From: Lacticaseibacillus jixianensis
GTDB taxonomy: Bacteria > Bacillota > Bacilli > Lactobacillales > Lactobacillaceae
Length of the DNA stretch: 44,506 nucleotides
Reading direction: 5' to 3'
NCBI RefSeq assembly: GCF_003946485.1
Contig: NZ_RHOJ01000018.1
Location: forward strand, 1-44,506
The notes under the pieces were generated by a model, which was given only the letters and a program-made list of their open reading frames with translations, had not been told where the DNA came from and ran no database searches. How positions within the stretch are numbered: the first letter of the stretch is position 1; every line of letters starts with the position of its first letter. A program made the position numbers and the translations under genes. Positions 14,930-23,234 of the stretch are shown in pieces.

Positions 14930-15937
14930 CTACGCTAAATTTTGAGCGGCCCAGGTGCGCACTGAGTCGATGAATTCACTAAAGGCTTTGCGGTCAGACA
15001 ATTCCGGGAAGGACCCCAGCAGCACCTGCTTGGCCTGCTTGGTGTGGGCCCCCGGTTTTTGCAAAATGAGCAGCGACTTTTGCGCCGCGGGATTGGCGAA
15101 CAGCGACTGCGGCAGGTTCAGCAGGCCCTGGAAATGGGCGCTGCTGGTCAGCCACGCGGTCAGGCCGGCCGCCTCCTCCGACTGAAACACGGTGCTGGGC
15201 ACGAAAAATAGCCCGAGGCCGCCGTCCTTCAGCGCCCGCAGGCTCTGCTCGATCATGAGGTGGTGCGCGTACGAATGACCGCTTTTAGCCGCCGTGGCAA
15301 ACTGCTTGGCCCGCTCATCCAGCGGGTAGTAGCCCACCGGCAGATCGGACACCACCAGATCAACGTCAGTGGCAGCCAGTGGCCCCAAGGCGTCCTGGTG
15401 GTACAGGGCCACGTCCAGCTGCTGCAGCTGACTGCTCATGCCGGCAAAGGCCAAGAGCGTCTCGTCGTTATCGACGCCCACGCCTGTGACCGGCACGGCC
15501 AAGGCCGCCTTCAGCTGGTTCATCACGGCAAACAGCAGGTTCCCGGTGCCGGCCGCCGGATCAAACACCGTCAGGGCCGCCGGCTGCGGCAGGAACGTGG
15601 TGGCCACGAAGGTCGCCAGCTCCGCCATGGCGTCTGGCGTCACCTGCTTGTTTGGCTCAATGGCATCCAGGCGGATCGCCTTGACCAAGATCAGCTGCAG
15701 CGCCTGGCGCACCTCTTCCGCGGAGAAGTCGGTAATCTTCACCGGCTTAAACAGCGCGGTGAGCTTAGCCACGGTCTCCTGGTTCGGCACTCCGTCTTGG
15801 ACGTTGATCGTGCCGGCCGTCAGGTCCTCGCCGGCCTCAGTGGCCGCCTCCAAATAGCTGGTCTTGACCTGCTGATGCAGCAAGTCGGCCGCCTGCATTA
15901 ACGTTTGGTACAGTGATTCCATGTGCTCGTTGGCCAC
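14930..15937 (-). CDS. ytxK: YtxK-type class I SAM-dependent methyltransferase
   Basis: A 335-residue N6-adenine-methylase-like protein. The SAM-binding motif FDPAAGTGNLLFAV is at about residues 124-137. The catalytic NPPY position reads SDLPVGYYP, as in YtxK proteins as I recall them. The N-terminal 100 residues are helical. The GTG at 15937 is chosen for AAGGGGG about 8 nt upstream; the next ATG (15922) has no ribosome binding site. The gene is cotranscribed with ackA and lies just downstream of comG, the usual order in Lactobacillaceae. The substrate of the family is not established. No restriction partner is present. Confidence 0.87.
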   Translation of the reverse strand: MANEHMESLYQTLMQAADLLHQQVKTSYLEAATEAGEDLTAGTINVQDGVPNQETVAKLTALFKPVKITDFSAEEVRQALQLILVKAIRLDAIEPNKQVTPDAMAELATFVATTFLPQPAALTVFDPAAGTGNLLFAVMNQLKAALAVPVTGVGVDNDETLLAFAGMSSQLQQLDVALYHQDALGPLAATDVDLVVSDLPVGYYPLDERAKQFATAAKSGHSYAHHLMIEQSLRALKDGGLGLFFVPSTVFQSEEAAGLTAWLTSSAHFQGLLNLPQSLFANPAAQKSLLILQKPGAHTKQAKQVLLGSFPELSDRKAFSEFIDSVRTWAAQNLA

Positions 15938-15967
15938 GCCGCAACCCCCTTTTAATCGTACAGAACC

Positions 15968-15996
15968 ATTTTACCGGTGCCTCAGGGGTTATTCAA
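15968..15996 (-). promoter_or_regulatory. Promoter of the methyltransferase-ackA unit
   Basis: TTGAAT (15991-15996) and TAAAAT (15968-15973) have a 17-nt spacer on the minus strand. They lie in the 67-bp gap between comGG and the methyltransferase gene. Confidence 0.65.
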
Positions 15997-16004
15997 GCGG
16001 ATTA

Positions 16005-16220
16005 TCATTCGGGCTTCGCCTCATCCGCGCCCGCCGGCTGCGGTTGGTGGCGGTTCCACCAGGCGTAGGCAACTTTGAACTGCTGCTCCTCGTAGCGCAG
16101 CCGGCGCTGGTAGTCCACGCGCCAGGCGGCAAACTGCTGCAAGGCGGCGCTGCTGATCAGCGTCACCAGCGCCAGCAGCACAATGGCGGACAGCAGCGCA
16201 CTACCGCTTCGTTTTGTCAT
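16005..16220 (-). CDS. comGG: ComGG-like minor pseudopilin
   Basis: A 71-residue protein with a short basic N-terminus (MTKRSGSALL) followed by one hydrophobic helix and a polar tail, the layout of ComG minor pseudopilins. Sequence conservation is low, so the call rests mainly on position as the last gene of the comG operon. It starts 20 bp inside comGF. It would be part of the DNA-uptake pseudopilus. Confidence 0.7.
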   Translation of the reverse strand: MTKRSGSALLSAIVLLALVTLISSAALQQFAAWRVDYQRRLRYEEQQFKVAYAWWNRHQPQPAGADEAKPE

Positions 16221-16662
16221 TAAACACCCCCGTCAGCCGTGGCCCGGTCATCAGCTTCAGCTCGTATTTCACCCGGCCCGGCGTGATCTCGGTAAACTTG
16301 ATGCTGCTGACGTTGTAGATCAGCGGCGCCATCCCGGGATTGCGGTCGGACTTGCCCGACGACCCCTGCAGGTAGGTGCCGGACGCCGAGGTGCGGACTT
16401 CCAAAAGCGATCCCTTGCCGGTCGCCGCCGAGCTGTACGTCACCTGGCTTTCGCCGACGTGCTCGACCGTCGCGTTCGTGCTCATGTACCACGAAAGCTC
16501 GCTTTCCACCTGCAGCAAGGTCATGTCCTCATTCAGGCTGGGCAGCCGGCGCAGCCCGCGGAGCACCGGCCGCCAGACCAGCACGAGCCCGGCAAGCAGC
16601 GCCAAGGCCACCAGCACCTCAGCTAGGGTCATCGCTGAACGCAAACCAGATTGGTTTTTCAC
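16201..16662 (-). CDS. comGF: ComGF-like pseudopilus protein
   Basis: A 153-residue protein starting at a GTG (16662) with GGAGG 6 nt upstream. The prepilin-like N-terminus SAMTLAEVLVALALLAG carries the conserved Glu at +5 of the mature pilin. The soluble part (LLQVESELSWYM, then YSSAATGKGSLLEVRTSASG and a terminal YELKLMTGPR) fits ComGF. It overlaps comGE by 44 bp and comGG by 20 bp. Confidence 0.8.
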   Translation of the reverse strand: MKNQSGLRSAMTLAEVLVALALLAGLVLVWRPVLRGLRRLPSLNEDMTLLQVESELSWYMSTNATVEHVGESQVTYSSAATGKGSLLEVRTSASGTYLQGSSGKSDRNPGMAPLIYNVSSIKFTEITPGRVKYELKLMTGPRLTGVFNDKTKR

Positions 16663-16915
16663 CTGCCACCTCCACTAAGGTGCCATCTTCCCTGATGGTC
16701 ACCTGATACGCCGTCTCCGCCAGCCAAATGGTGATCTTGCCGACTCCGGGATGGGCGGCCAGCGCCGTGCGGGCGGCGTAGCGCGAAGCCACCGCGGCCT
16801 GAAGCGGCGCGACCTGCACCTGGTACTGCTGGGCCAGCAGCGTCACCCACAGCACGATCAGCCCGGTCACGATCAACGCGCCGAGGTGCTCGGCCAGCGC
16901 ACTGGCCGCTCTCAT
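16619..16915 (-). CDS. comGE: ComGE-like minor pseudopilin
   Basis: A 98-residue protein. The ATG at 16915 overlaps the comGD stop by 4 bp, so it is preferred over an upstream start at 16942. The N-terminus MRAASALAEHLGALIVTG is prepilin-like, with Glu five residues into the mature part and a single hydrophobic helix. The assignment depends on operon position. Confidence 0.75.
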   Translation of the reverse strand: MRAASALAEHLGALIVTGLIVLWVTLLAQQYQVQVAPLQAAVASRYAARTALAAHPGVGKITIWLAETAYQVTIREDGTLVEVAGEKPIWFAFSDDPS

Positions 16916-17364
16916 TGATTGGTTCGTCTCATCACCCCCCACTGCAGCAGGACCGCAAAGCGCACCAGTTTACCATTGGCCCGCCTGAACACGACCTGGC
17001 CGACCGTCACCGCCGGCTTGCTGGTGAACGTGAAGGCGAGCCGGGTGGTGTCCCAGTCGCCGCTGCCCTGCTTGGCCAGCGTGAGCGTCGCCGGAATGGG
17101 CAGGCGGTACTGGTTAGCCGTCGTGCCGTTTTCGGGGCGGTCGGCAAACGTCACCACCCCCTCCTCGATGGTCATGGTGCCGATATACCCGGTCAGCCGC
17201 ACGCGCTGGCGCAGGCGCTCCCAGTCCCGCTTGAACTGGGTCAAAAACTGCGTCTCGGCCTCCCGCGCCAGTACCCGCTGCCCGATGATCACCGTCGCCC
17301 CACTCATCGCGGCAAACACCGCCAAGGCGGCGGTCACTTCGATCAGCGTGAACGCCCGCCTCAT
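16912..17364 (-). CDS. comGD: ComGD-like minor pseudopilin
   Basis: A 150-residue type IV pilin-like protein with N-terminus MRRAFTLIEVTAALAVFAAM. This is a class III signal with Ala at the cleavage position and the conserved Glu5. The beta-rich C-terminal part fits minor pseudopilins. It overlaps both neighbours by 4 bp, indicating translational coupling in the comG operon. Confidence 0.85.
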   Translation of the reverse strand: MRRAFTLIEVTAALAVFAAMSGATVIIGQRVLAREAETQFLTQFKRDWERLRQRVRLTGYIGTMTIEEGVVTFADRPENGTTANQYRLPIPATLTLAKQGSGDWDTTRLAFTFTSKPAVTVGQVVFRRANGKLVRFAVLLQWGVMRRTNQ

Positions 17365-17672
17365 TTCAGATGGTAAGCAGGCGGCGAGGCGGTGTACGTC
17401 GCAACGGCCGCCAGCTGCGTCTGCTGGTTAGCGGAAATGATCCCCGCGCGCACTAACTCCGCGGGAGAGGCAAACTCGGCCACCACGCGGTCGGGCTGCT
17501 CGTAGGCAATGGTGATCTGGGCGTTGGTGGTTTCGATCAGCGCCTGACTCTGGCGGCGCTGGGCTTGTTGGACCTGGCCCTGGATGGTGACCACCAAAGT
17601 CAGCGTCAACACGATGATCAACGCCAGCGCGGCCAGCACCTCGATCAAGGTGAACGCCTTGCGTTTTTTCAT
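17361..17672 (-). CDS. comGC: ComGC-like major pseudopilin
   Basis: A 103-residue protein beginning MKKRKAFTLIEVLAALALII, the prepilin signature of the major competence pseudopilin. The length is usual. The C-terminal part shows the ComGC pattern of a helix (QALIETTNAQITIAYEQ) followed by an ASPAELVRAGIISANQQ turn. It overlaps comGB and comGD by 4 bp each. It would form the fibre across the cell wall during DNA uptake, if the operon were functional. Confidence 0.88.
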   Translation of the reverse strand: MKKRKAFTLIEVLAALALIIVLTLTLVVTIQGQVQQAQRRQSQALIETTNAQITIAYEQPDRVVAEFASPAELVRAGIISANQQTQLAAVATYTASPPAYHLK

Positions 17673-18640
17673 GGCAAACCTCCTATGTTGTCGTAAAGCG
17701 GCAGCAGCAATTCGCGGTACATCAGCACGATCTGCACCCCGATCAGGATGAACATCACCGGCTGCACCACGGCCAGCCAGCGCTCGACGCGGTCCTCAAA
17801 CTGCTTGAGCAGCTGGCGGGCAAACAGGGCCATCCCCGCCTGCACCAGGGGCCCAGGCTGGCCAAGCAGCAGCAGCGCCCGCGCCGGCGGAAAGATCAGC
17901 GGCTGGGCCAGCGCGGCGCCCAGCTCGCCGCCGGCCGCCAGCTGCTGCTGGATGCTTCGGCCCACCCCGGCCAGCGGACTGGCGTCAAGCGTGGCGAGGG
18001 TGGCAACGTAGCTGGCCAGCGGCAGCCCCGCCGCCAAGGACTGCGCCAGCCCGCTGACGAACTGGTACTGGTAGTAATTCGTGGCCAGCTGCCGCACTCC
18101 CGGCAGCTTCAGCAGCAAGTGCGCCCGACGCGCCCCGCCAAGGCGCCGCAGCCACTGCCACAGGGCCAGGCCCAGCCCGGCCAACACCGCGGCTCCGAAG
18201 AGCTCGCGCTGGACGAACCGGGACCGCGCGCCGCCCAGCATCGGCAGCACCCCCAGCATGAGCACGGTTTGGATCACCGCGAGCAGCGCGAGCAACAGCA
18301 GCGGGTACATCATCAGCTGGCGCAGCTTCTTGCGGCTCTCCGTTTGCACCCGCACCAACGCGGCGGCGTCCTGCAGCGCCAGGGCCAGCTGACCGTGGCG
18401 CTCCGCCAACGTCAAGGCGGCGACGATCTGCGGATGAAAATGGACCGCGGCCAGCCCCGCCGCCAGCCCGCTGCCCCCGCTCAGCCGCTGGTCGACCGCC
18501 TGCCAAACGGCCGCCTGGGCGGCAAAGTTCAACGTCACCACCTGCAGGCTGGCCCGCAGGGAAAAGCCGGCGCTCAGCAGCTGGCTGAGCTGTTCACACA
18601 CCGCCAGCTGCACCGCAAGCGGCAGGCGTTTGGTCTTCAT
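17669..18640 (-). CDS. comGB: ComGB-like polytopic membrane protein
   Basis: A 323-residue type II secretion GspF-family protein with two related halves. The first includes EQLSQLLSAGFSLRASLQVV and AERHGQLALALQDAAALV. The second includes FVSGLAQSLAAGLPLASYVA. There are three strong membrane helices (about residues 112-133, 150-168 and 290-312). It would be the platform of the pseudopilus machine in the cytoplasmic membrane. It is intact and starts 4 bp inside the end of comGA. Confidence 0.9.
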   Translation of the reverse strand: MKTKRLPLAVQLAVCEQLSQLLSAGFSLRASLQVVTLNFAAQAAVWQAVDQRLSGGSGLAAGLAAVHFHPQIVAALTLAERHGQLALALQDAAALVRVQTESRKKLRQLMMYPLLLLALLAVIQTVLMLGVLPMLGGARSRFVQRELFGAAVLAGLGLALWQWLRRLGGARRAHLLLKLPGVRQLATNYYQYQFVSGLAQSLAAGLPLASYVATLATLDASPLAGVGRSIQQQLAAGGELGAALAQPLIFPPARALLLLGQPGPLVQAGMALFARQLLKQFEDRVERWLAVVQPVMFILIGVQIVLMYRELLLPLYDNIGGLP

Positions 18641-19485
18641 GACCCCACCTCCTCGTACGCCAGCACCGTCACTTCCGGGTGCACGCGCGGCGTGCTCACC
18701 AGCCGCACCGCGGCCCCCAGCTTCAGCGCCGCCTGCACCAGCGGCGGCGCCACGCCCAGTGCGGTCAGCCGCAGCGGCACCTGGGCGGGCGTTTGTGCGT
18801 GCACCGTCGTCAGCACCAGGTGGCCGGAGATCGCCGCTTCACAGGCCGCCTGCGCCGTCTCAAAGTCGCGGATCTCCCCGATCACCAGCACGTCCGGCCG
18901 TTTGCGCAGCGCCGCCTTCAGCAGGCTGGCGTAGGTCATCCCCGCCTCGGGATTCACCTGCAGCTGCAAAAACGCGGGCGCCGCGATCTCCACCGGGTCC
19001 TCGATGGTCATCACCATCCGGTCGGCCCCCAGCACGGTGGCGACCTGGTACAGCAGCGTGGTCTTGCCGCTGCCGGTCGGCCCGCACAGCGCCAGCATCC
19101 GCCGGGTGGCAAGTCCGGCGACCAGCTGGGCCACGATGGGCCCCGTCCACTCGTCCAGCGGCGGCACCCCGTAGATCAGGCGGGCCACCAGTGCCTCCTG
19201 GCTGCGGTAGTCCCCGACCGTGCTCAGCCGCAGGGTCAGCCCCAGCTCCGCCACGGTCAGCGCGCCCAGCTGCGGCCGGCGGGTCTCCGCCACGTTCATC
19301 CCCGCGTCCTACTTCAGCGCGCGGATCCAGCTTGCCCCCGCCGCGGCGGAAAGTTCGCGGCCCGGCGCCCAGCCCGCAGCGGTGCGCACCAGCACGCTCA
19401 CCCCCGCCGGCTTGGGCAGGAAGTACACGTCGCTGGCGAACGCCGCCTGCGCCGCTTGAAACACCGCGAGCAGCTCTGCTTCCAT
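18637..19485 (-). pseudogene. comGA: comGA, assembly ATPase, interrupted by one in-frame TAG
   Basis: The reading frame begins at an ATG (19485) with GAGGTG 6 nt upstream and encodes GspE/PulE-type residues (SDVYFLPKPAGVSVLVR), then meets TAG at 19309-19311. The same frame continues directly as DAGMNVAETRRPQLGAL, which is the normal ComGA continuation (typically LKYxAGMNVxExRRxQ). It then runs intact through Walker A GPTGSGKTT, the Asp box, Walker B VLVIGEIRD and HLVLTTVHA to the stop at 18637. No frameshift is present; a TAC/TAT-to-TAG change would explain it. Translation could restart at the ATG at 19299, giving a 220-residue protein that keeps both Walker motifs but lacks the N-terminal domain. 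It could be a true null, a readthrough case or a base-call error. Confidence 0.85.
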
Positions 19486-19522
19486 TGGCCTCACCTCGAA
19501 AAGAGATTTCGCCGCAGACAGC

Positions 19523-19554
19523 AAAACGCCCCGCAGAAATTTTCTGCGAGGCGC
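19523..19554 (-). terminator. Terminator of yebC
   Basis: CGCCCCGCAGAA and TTCTGCGAGGCG form a nearly perfect stem with TTTT on its minus-strand 3' side. It lies between yebC and comGA, so comGA needs its own start site in the remaining 40 bp. Confidence 0.85.
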
Positions 19555-19575
19555 CGTTCAATCATTCGCTTAGGG

Positions 19576-20319
19576 TTACTTGGTTGGGTCTTCGTCTGGC
19601 CATTCAGCGGAGGTGTACACGTTCTGCACATCGTCGTTGTCTTCCAGCGCGTCGATCATGTTCTGGAAGGTCTCCAGCTTGTCTTCCGGCACCGGCACGG
19701 TGGTTTCAGGCACCATGGTCAGCTCGGAAGTCGTGAAGTGGAAGCCCTGTTCTTCAAGCGCGTCGCGAACGACGGAGAAGTCCTTCGGGTCGGTGTAGAT
19801 CTCAAACTCGTCATCTGACGTCTGCAGGTCCTCGGCGCCGGCCTCAAGCACGGCTTCGAGCATCTGGTCTTCGTCGACGTCCAGGCCCTCGCGGTTGACC
19901 ACGAAGTAGCCCTTGCGGTTGAACATGTACGACACGGCGCCGGCGCCGGCCATGGTGCCGCCGTGGCGCGTGATGGCCACGCGCACGTCGGAGCTGGTCC
20001 GGTTCTTGTTGTCGGTCAGCGCTTCAACGAGCACGCCGATCCCGGCTGGGCCGTAGCCTTCGTACTGCACTTCGTCGTACTGCGTGGTGTCGCCACCTTC
20101 AGCCTTGTCGAGTGCGCGCTTGATGTTATCTTTTGGCATGTTCGCGGCGCGGGCCTTATCCATGACCAACCGTAGCGAAGGGTTGTTGTTAGGGTCAGAA
20201 CCACCTTGCTTTGCTGCCATGAAAAGCTCACGGGAGATTTTCTGGAAAATTTTGCCGCGCTTGGCATCCTGAGCGTTCTTACGGCCCTGGATGTTGTGCC
20301 ACTTGGAATGTCCTGACAT
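19576..20319 (-). CDS. yebC: YebC/PmpR family protein
   Basis: A 247-residue protein starting [20 protein letters not shown], the invariant family N-terminus; a longer in-frame start 25 codons upstream has no site and is rejected. Other family blocks seen are [40 protein letters not shown] and [13 protein letters not shown]. The length is usual. The family was long annotated as transcriptional regulators. Recent work, as I recall it, ascribes members a ribosome-linked role in relieving stalling. It has its own promoter and terminator. Confidence 0.95.
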   Translation of the reverse strand: MSGHSKWHNIQGRKNAQDAKRGKIFQKISRELFMAAKQGGSDPNNNPSLRLVMDKARAANMPKDNIKRALDKAEGGDTTQYDEVQYEGYGPAGIGVLVEALTDNKNRTSSDVRVAITRHGGTMAGAGAVSYMFNRKGYFVVNREGLDVDEDQMLEAVLEAGAEDLQTSDDEFEIYTDPKDFSVVRDALEEQGFHFTTSELTMVPETTVPVPEDKLETFQNMIDALEDNDDVQNVYTSAEWPDEDPTK

Positions 20320-20365
20320 CTTAAACCCTCTTTTCGAAAAATTAGTATGGACATAAACGCTATTG

Positions 20366-20394
20366 AGTATAGCAAAAAAAAAGCCGGGGTTCAA
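20366..20394 (-). promoter_or_regulatory. Promoter of yebC
   Basis: TTGAAC (20389-20394) and TATACT (20366-20371) have a 17-nt spacer containing a T9 tract. The -35 overlaps the stop codon region of the upstream VanZ-family gene. Confidence 0.75.
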
Positions 20395-20894
20395 CGCGTC
20401 CTAACGCGCCGGCGCCGCCGCCACAGCGCGAGCACCAAACTGACGAGGGCAATGCCGACGAGCGCGCCGGTCGCGTCCAGCAGGACGTCCTGAAACAGCG
20501 GGGTGCGGTCCTGCGTCAGCATCTGGTGAAACTCGTCCAAGGCCGCCACGCCGGCGCAGGCCAGCCACGCCAGCAGCACGCGCAGCCACGTCGGCTGGGT
20601 AAAGGTGCGCAGACCCAAGATCGCCGCGCCGCCCAGCACGAAGAAGATGCTGAAGTGTGCCAGCTTGCGAATGAAGAACTCCGTGAAGCCGGCCATCCCC
20701 ATCGCCTGCACCGATACGTGCTGGCTCGCCCAGTAGAAGTCGATGTGGTTCAAAAACGCCCAGGTGAAGTGCGGCGGCAGCCAGGCGTTCAGCTCCGGCA
20801 CCAGGCTTTGATCGTAGTACGGCATGCTCGAGCTGATGAACAGCACGACGAGCAGCGCCAGGTCGAGCCAAAGCCAATTGTATTTTTTCAGCAT
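20391..20894 (-). CDS. VanZ family membrane protein
   Basis: A 167-residue protein with four or five hydrophobic segments. Family features are [18 protein letters not shown] in the middle and [20 protein letters not shown] near the C-terminus, the conserved DExHQ and R-x-x-x-x-D-V signature of VanZ-like proteins. GGAGGGAG precedes the ATG. VanZ of Tn1546 confers slight teicoplanin resistance; most lactobacillar homologues have no assigned role and nothing here points to resistance. It is divergent from pepF. Confidence 0.9.
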   Translation of the reverse strand: MLKKYNWLWLDLALLVVLFISSSMPYYDQSLVPELNAWLPPHFTWAFLNHIDFYWASQHVSVQAMGMAGFTEFFIRKLAHFSIFFVLGGAAILGLRTFTQPTWLRVLLAWLACAGVAALDEFHQMLTQDRTPLFQDVLLDATGALVGIALVSLVLALWRRRRRVRTR

Positions 20895-20984
20895 GCAGAT
20901 TCTCCCTCCAACGTCCTAGTTTAGCATACCAGGGCCGCTTGCTAAGCGGTATAATAAGTCAACTTATCATCAAGGAGGCACCGC

Positions 20985-22802
20985 ATGACTTATCCCATTA
21001 ATTGGCAACTGGACAATATTTTCCCCGGCGGCATCGACTCGCCCAAGATGACAGCCCGGCTCAAGCAGGCCACCGCCGAGCTGGCCGATCTGACCGCGCA
21101 GATCGCGGCCTGGCAGCCGGCCCAAGACCCCAACTTTGCCGCGTTTTTGACCCTGTTTGCCCTGCGGGAGGACGTGGTCAGCGGCCTCAGCACGGTGGGC
21201 ACGTTCGCCAACATGATCCACTCCGCCGACGTCAAGAACGCCCAGGCCGGCGTGGTCTTGGGCCAGGTGGCGCAGCAGATGACGGCCCTGCAGGCGGCCG
21301 ACAACGCCCTGACCAAGAAACTGGTGGCCCTGCCCGACGCAACGTTTGCCGCCCTGCTCAAGGTGCCGGCGCTCGCGCCCAGCGCGTTTGGCCTGACCGA
21401 GATGCGCACGCAGGGCAAGGACCTGCTGGACGACGCCACCGAGGATCTGATCAACCAGCTGGCCATCGACGGCTTCCACGGCTGGAGCGAGCACTACGAC
21501 AACCTGTCGGCCGCCCTGCACTTTGACGTCACCCTGGACGGCAAGCAACTGCAGCTTTCCGCCGGCCAGGCGCAGAACCACTTTGAAGGCGACCTCAAGG
21601 CGGAAAACCGCGCGCAGGTCTTCGCGGTCTGGGAAAAGACGTGGGCCGCTCACGCCCAGCTTTTCGCCGACGCGCTGAACCACCTGGACGGCTTTCGGCT
21701 GACCAACTACCGCGCGCACCACTACCCGAACTACCTGTACGTGCCGCTGCGCCAAAACCGCATGCAGGCGGCCACCGTGGACCAGATGTGGGCCACGGTC
21801 GCGCGCAACAAGGCGCCGTTTGCCGCCTACCTCGACCAAAAGGCCCACCTGATGGGCAAGGCCAAGATGGCCTGGCAGGACCAGTGGGCGCCGGTCGCCC
21901 TGGGCGGCTTCACGCCCAAGGTTTACTCGTTTGACGAGGCCGCCGCGTTCATCATCGAGAACTTCCGCAAGTTCTCCCCGAAAATGGCGACGTTTGCCCA
22001 GCACGCTTTTGAACACGGCTGGATCGAGGCCGAGGACCGCCCCGGCAAGATCGCCGGCGGCTACATGACCGAGGTGCCGGACGTCAAGGAGAGCCGGATC
22101 TTCATGACCTTTGACGGTTCGGCTGCCGGCGTTTCCACCATCGCCCACGAGCTCGGCCACGCTTTTCACGCCAGCATCCTGAAGGACTACCCCGAGATGC
22201 GCCGCGACTACGCGATGAACGTGGCCGAGACGGCCTCGACCTTCGCCGAAATGGTGGTCGCCGACGCCACCGTGCAGCAGGCGACCTCCCCGGAGGAAAA
22301 GCTGAACCTGCTGGACGCCAAGATGAGCAACCCCATCGCCATGCTGCTGAACATCCACGCCCGCTACCTGTTCGAGCGCAAGTTCTACGACGCCCGCGAA
22401 AGCGGCACGGTGACCGCCGCGCAGCTGCAGGCCATGATGCAAAGCGCGCAAGAAGAAGCCTACGCCGGTTCGCTCAGCTCGTTTGACCCGCTGTACTGGG
22501 CCAACAAGCTGCACTTCTTCATCGACGACGTGTCCTTCTACAACTTCCCGTACACGTTTGGCTACCTGTTCTCCAGTGGCATCTACGCCAAGGCCAAGGC
22601 GGCGGGCGGCAGTTTTGAGGACGACTACATCGCCCTGCTCAAGGACACCGCCAACATGTCCACCGAGGCACTGGCCCAAAAGCACCTCGGCGTCGATCTC
22701 AGCCAGCCCGCCTTTTGGCAGCAGGGCATCGACCTAGCCGCCGCGGACGCGCAGACCTTCATCACGCTCAGCCGGCCGTACCTGCCGCCGGCCTTCGCCT
22801 AG
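20985..22802 (+). CDS. pepF: Oligoendopeptidase F, M3B metallopeptidase
   Basis: A 605-residue cytoplasmic zinc peptidase that degrades short peptides (about 7-17 residues in the lactococcal enzyme). The zinc motif HELGH is at residues 388-392 in STIAHELGHAFHASIL, with the downstream Glu in AETASTFAEM. FYNFPYTFGYLFSSGIY near the C-terminus is typical. GGAGG lies 7-8 nt before the ATG. A TATAAT at 20950-20955 could be the -10 box, but the -35 region is poor. There is a weak second gene downstream, 39 bp away. Confidence 0.95.
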   Translation: MTYPINWQLDNIFPGGIDSPKMTARLKQATAELADLTAQIAAWQPAQDPNFAAFLTLFALREDVVSGLSTVGTFANMIHSADVKNAQAGVVLGQVAQQMTALQAADNALTKKLVALPDATFAALLKVPALAPSAFGLTEMRTQGKDLLDDATEDLINQLAIDGFHGWSEHYDNLSAALHFDVTLDGKQLQLSAGQAQNHFEGDLKAENRAQVFAVWEKTWAAHAQLFADALNHLDGFRLTNYRAHHYPNYLYVPLRQNRMQAATVDQMWATVARNKAPFAAYLDQKAHLMGKAKMAWQDQWAPVALGGFTPKVYSFDEAAAFIIENFRKFSPKMATFAQHAFEHGWIEAEDRPGKIAGGYMTEVPDVKESRIFMTFDGSAAGVSTIAHELGHAFHASILKDYPEMRRDYAMNVAETASTFAEMVVADATVQQATSPEEKLNLLDAKMSNPIAMLLNIHARYLFERKFYDARESGTVTAAQLQAMMQSAQEEAYAGSLSSFDPLYWANKLHFFIDDVSFYNFPYTFGYLFSSGIYAKAKAAGGSFEDDYIALLKDTANMSTEALAQKHLGVDLSQPAFWQQGIDLAAADAQTFITLSRPYLPPAFA

Positions 22803-22841
22803 CATGACCCCAGTCACTCACCCCAATCGAGGAAAATTAAA

Positions 22842-23156
22842 ATGAAAATCAATCTCACCAATCCTGCCACCCGCCAGATCAAACAGGCCAAAATCGGTTT
22901 TTCCTGGACCACCTTCTTTTTCGGCTGCCTGGTGCCCCTCGTGCGCGGCGACTGGAAATGGTTCTTCATCCTGCTGATCATCACCATCGTGCTCGGCCTG
23001 CCGACCTTCGGCTTCGGCGGCGCGATCGTGGGCCTGATCTTCTCGTTCATTTACAACCGGCTTTACATCAACGACCTGCTGGGCCACGGGTTCGCCCCTG
23101 CGGATGACTACTCGGAAACGGCACTGGAAAGCCACAACTTCCTCGCGCCGCGGTAG
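22842..23156 (+). CDS. Small membrane protein, DUF2628/HrgC-like
   Basis: A 104-residue protein with a GAGG site. The N-terminal polar part is followed by GFSWTTFFFGCLVPLVRGDW, then a long hydrophobic helix pair (residues about 45-80) and an NRLYINDLLGHGFAPADDYS tail. The FFG-xLVPLxRGDW element is characteristic of DUF2628/HrgC-like membrane proteins. Function unknown. It is probably cotranscribed with pepF and ends at a shared bidirectional terminator. Confidence 0.75.
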   Translation: MKINLTNPATRQIKQAKIGFSWTTFFFGCLVPLVRGDWKWFFILLIITIVLGLPTFGFGGAIVGLIFSFIYNRLYINDLLGHGFAPADDYSETALESHNFLAPR

Positions 23157-23171
23157 CCTTGCCTCATGCGC

Positions 23172-23221
23172 AAAAAAGCAGGCCCCCCTTCGCCATCGGC
23201 GAGGCGGGGGCCTGCTTTTTT
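23172..23221. terminator. Bidirectional terminator between the pepF unit and glmS
   Basis: AAAAAAGCAGGCCCCC (23172-23187) pairs with GGGGGCCTGCTTTTTT (23206-23221). A smaller CGCC/GGCG hairpin sits in the loop. T-runs on both strands serve both convergent genes. Confidence 0.95.
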
Positions 23222-23234
23222 CGTGGCGCCAGCG

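Noticed and set aside
15310-15350. Loss of the NPPY catalytic motif in the methyltransferase
   Set aside because: DLPVGYYP is the usual form in YtxK proteins as I recall them, so it is not a broken enzyme.
17340-17672. Ala instead of Gly at the prepilin cleavage position in ComGC and ComGD
   Set aside because: KAFTL/RAFTL-type sites also occur in streptococcal ComG pilins (e.g. KAFTLVEM in pneumococcal ComGC, as I recall), so this is not a novelty.
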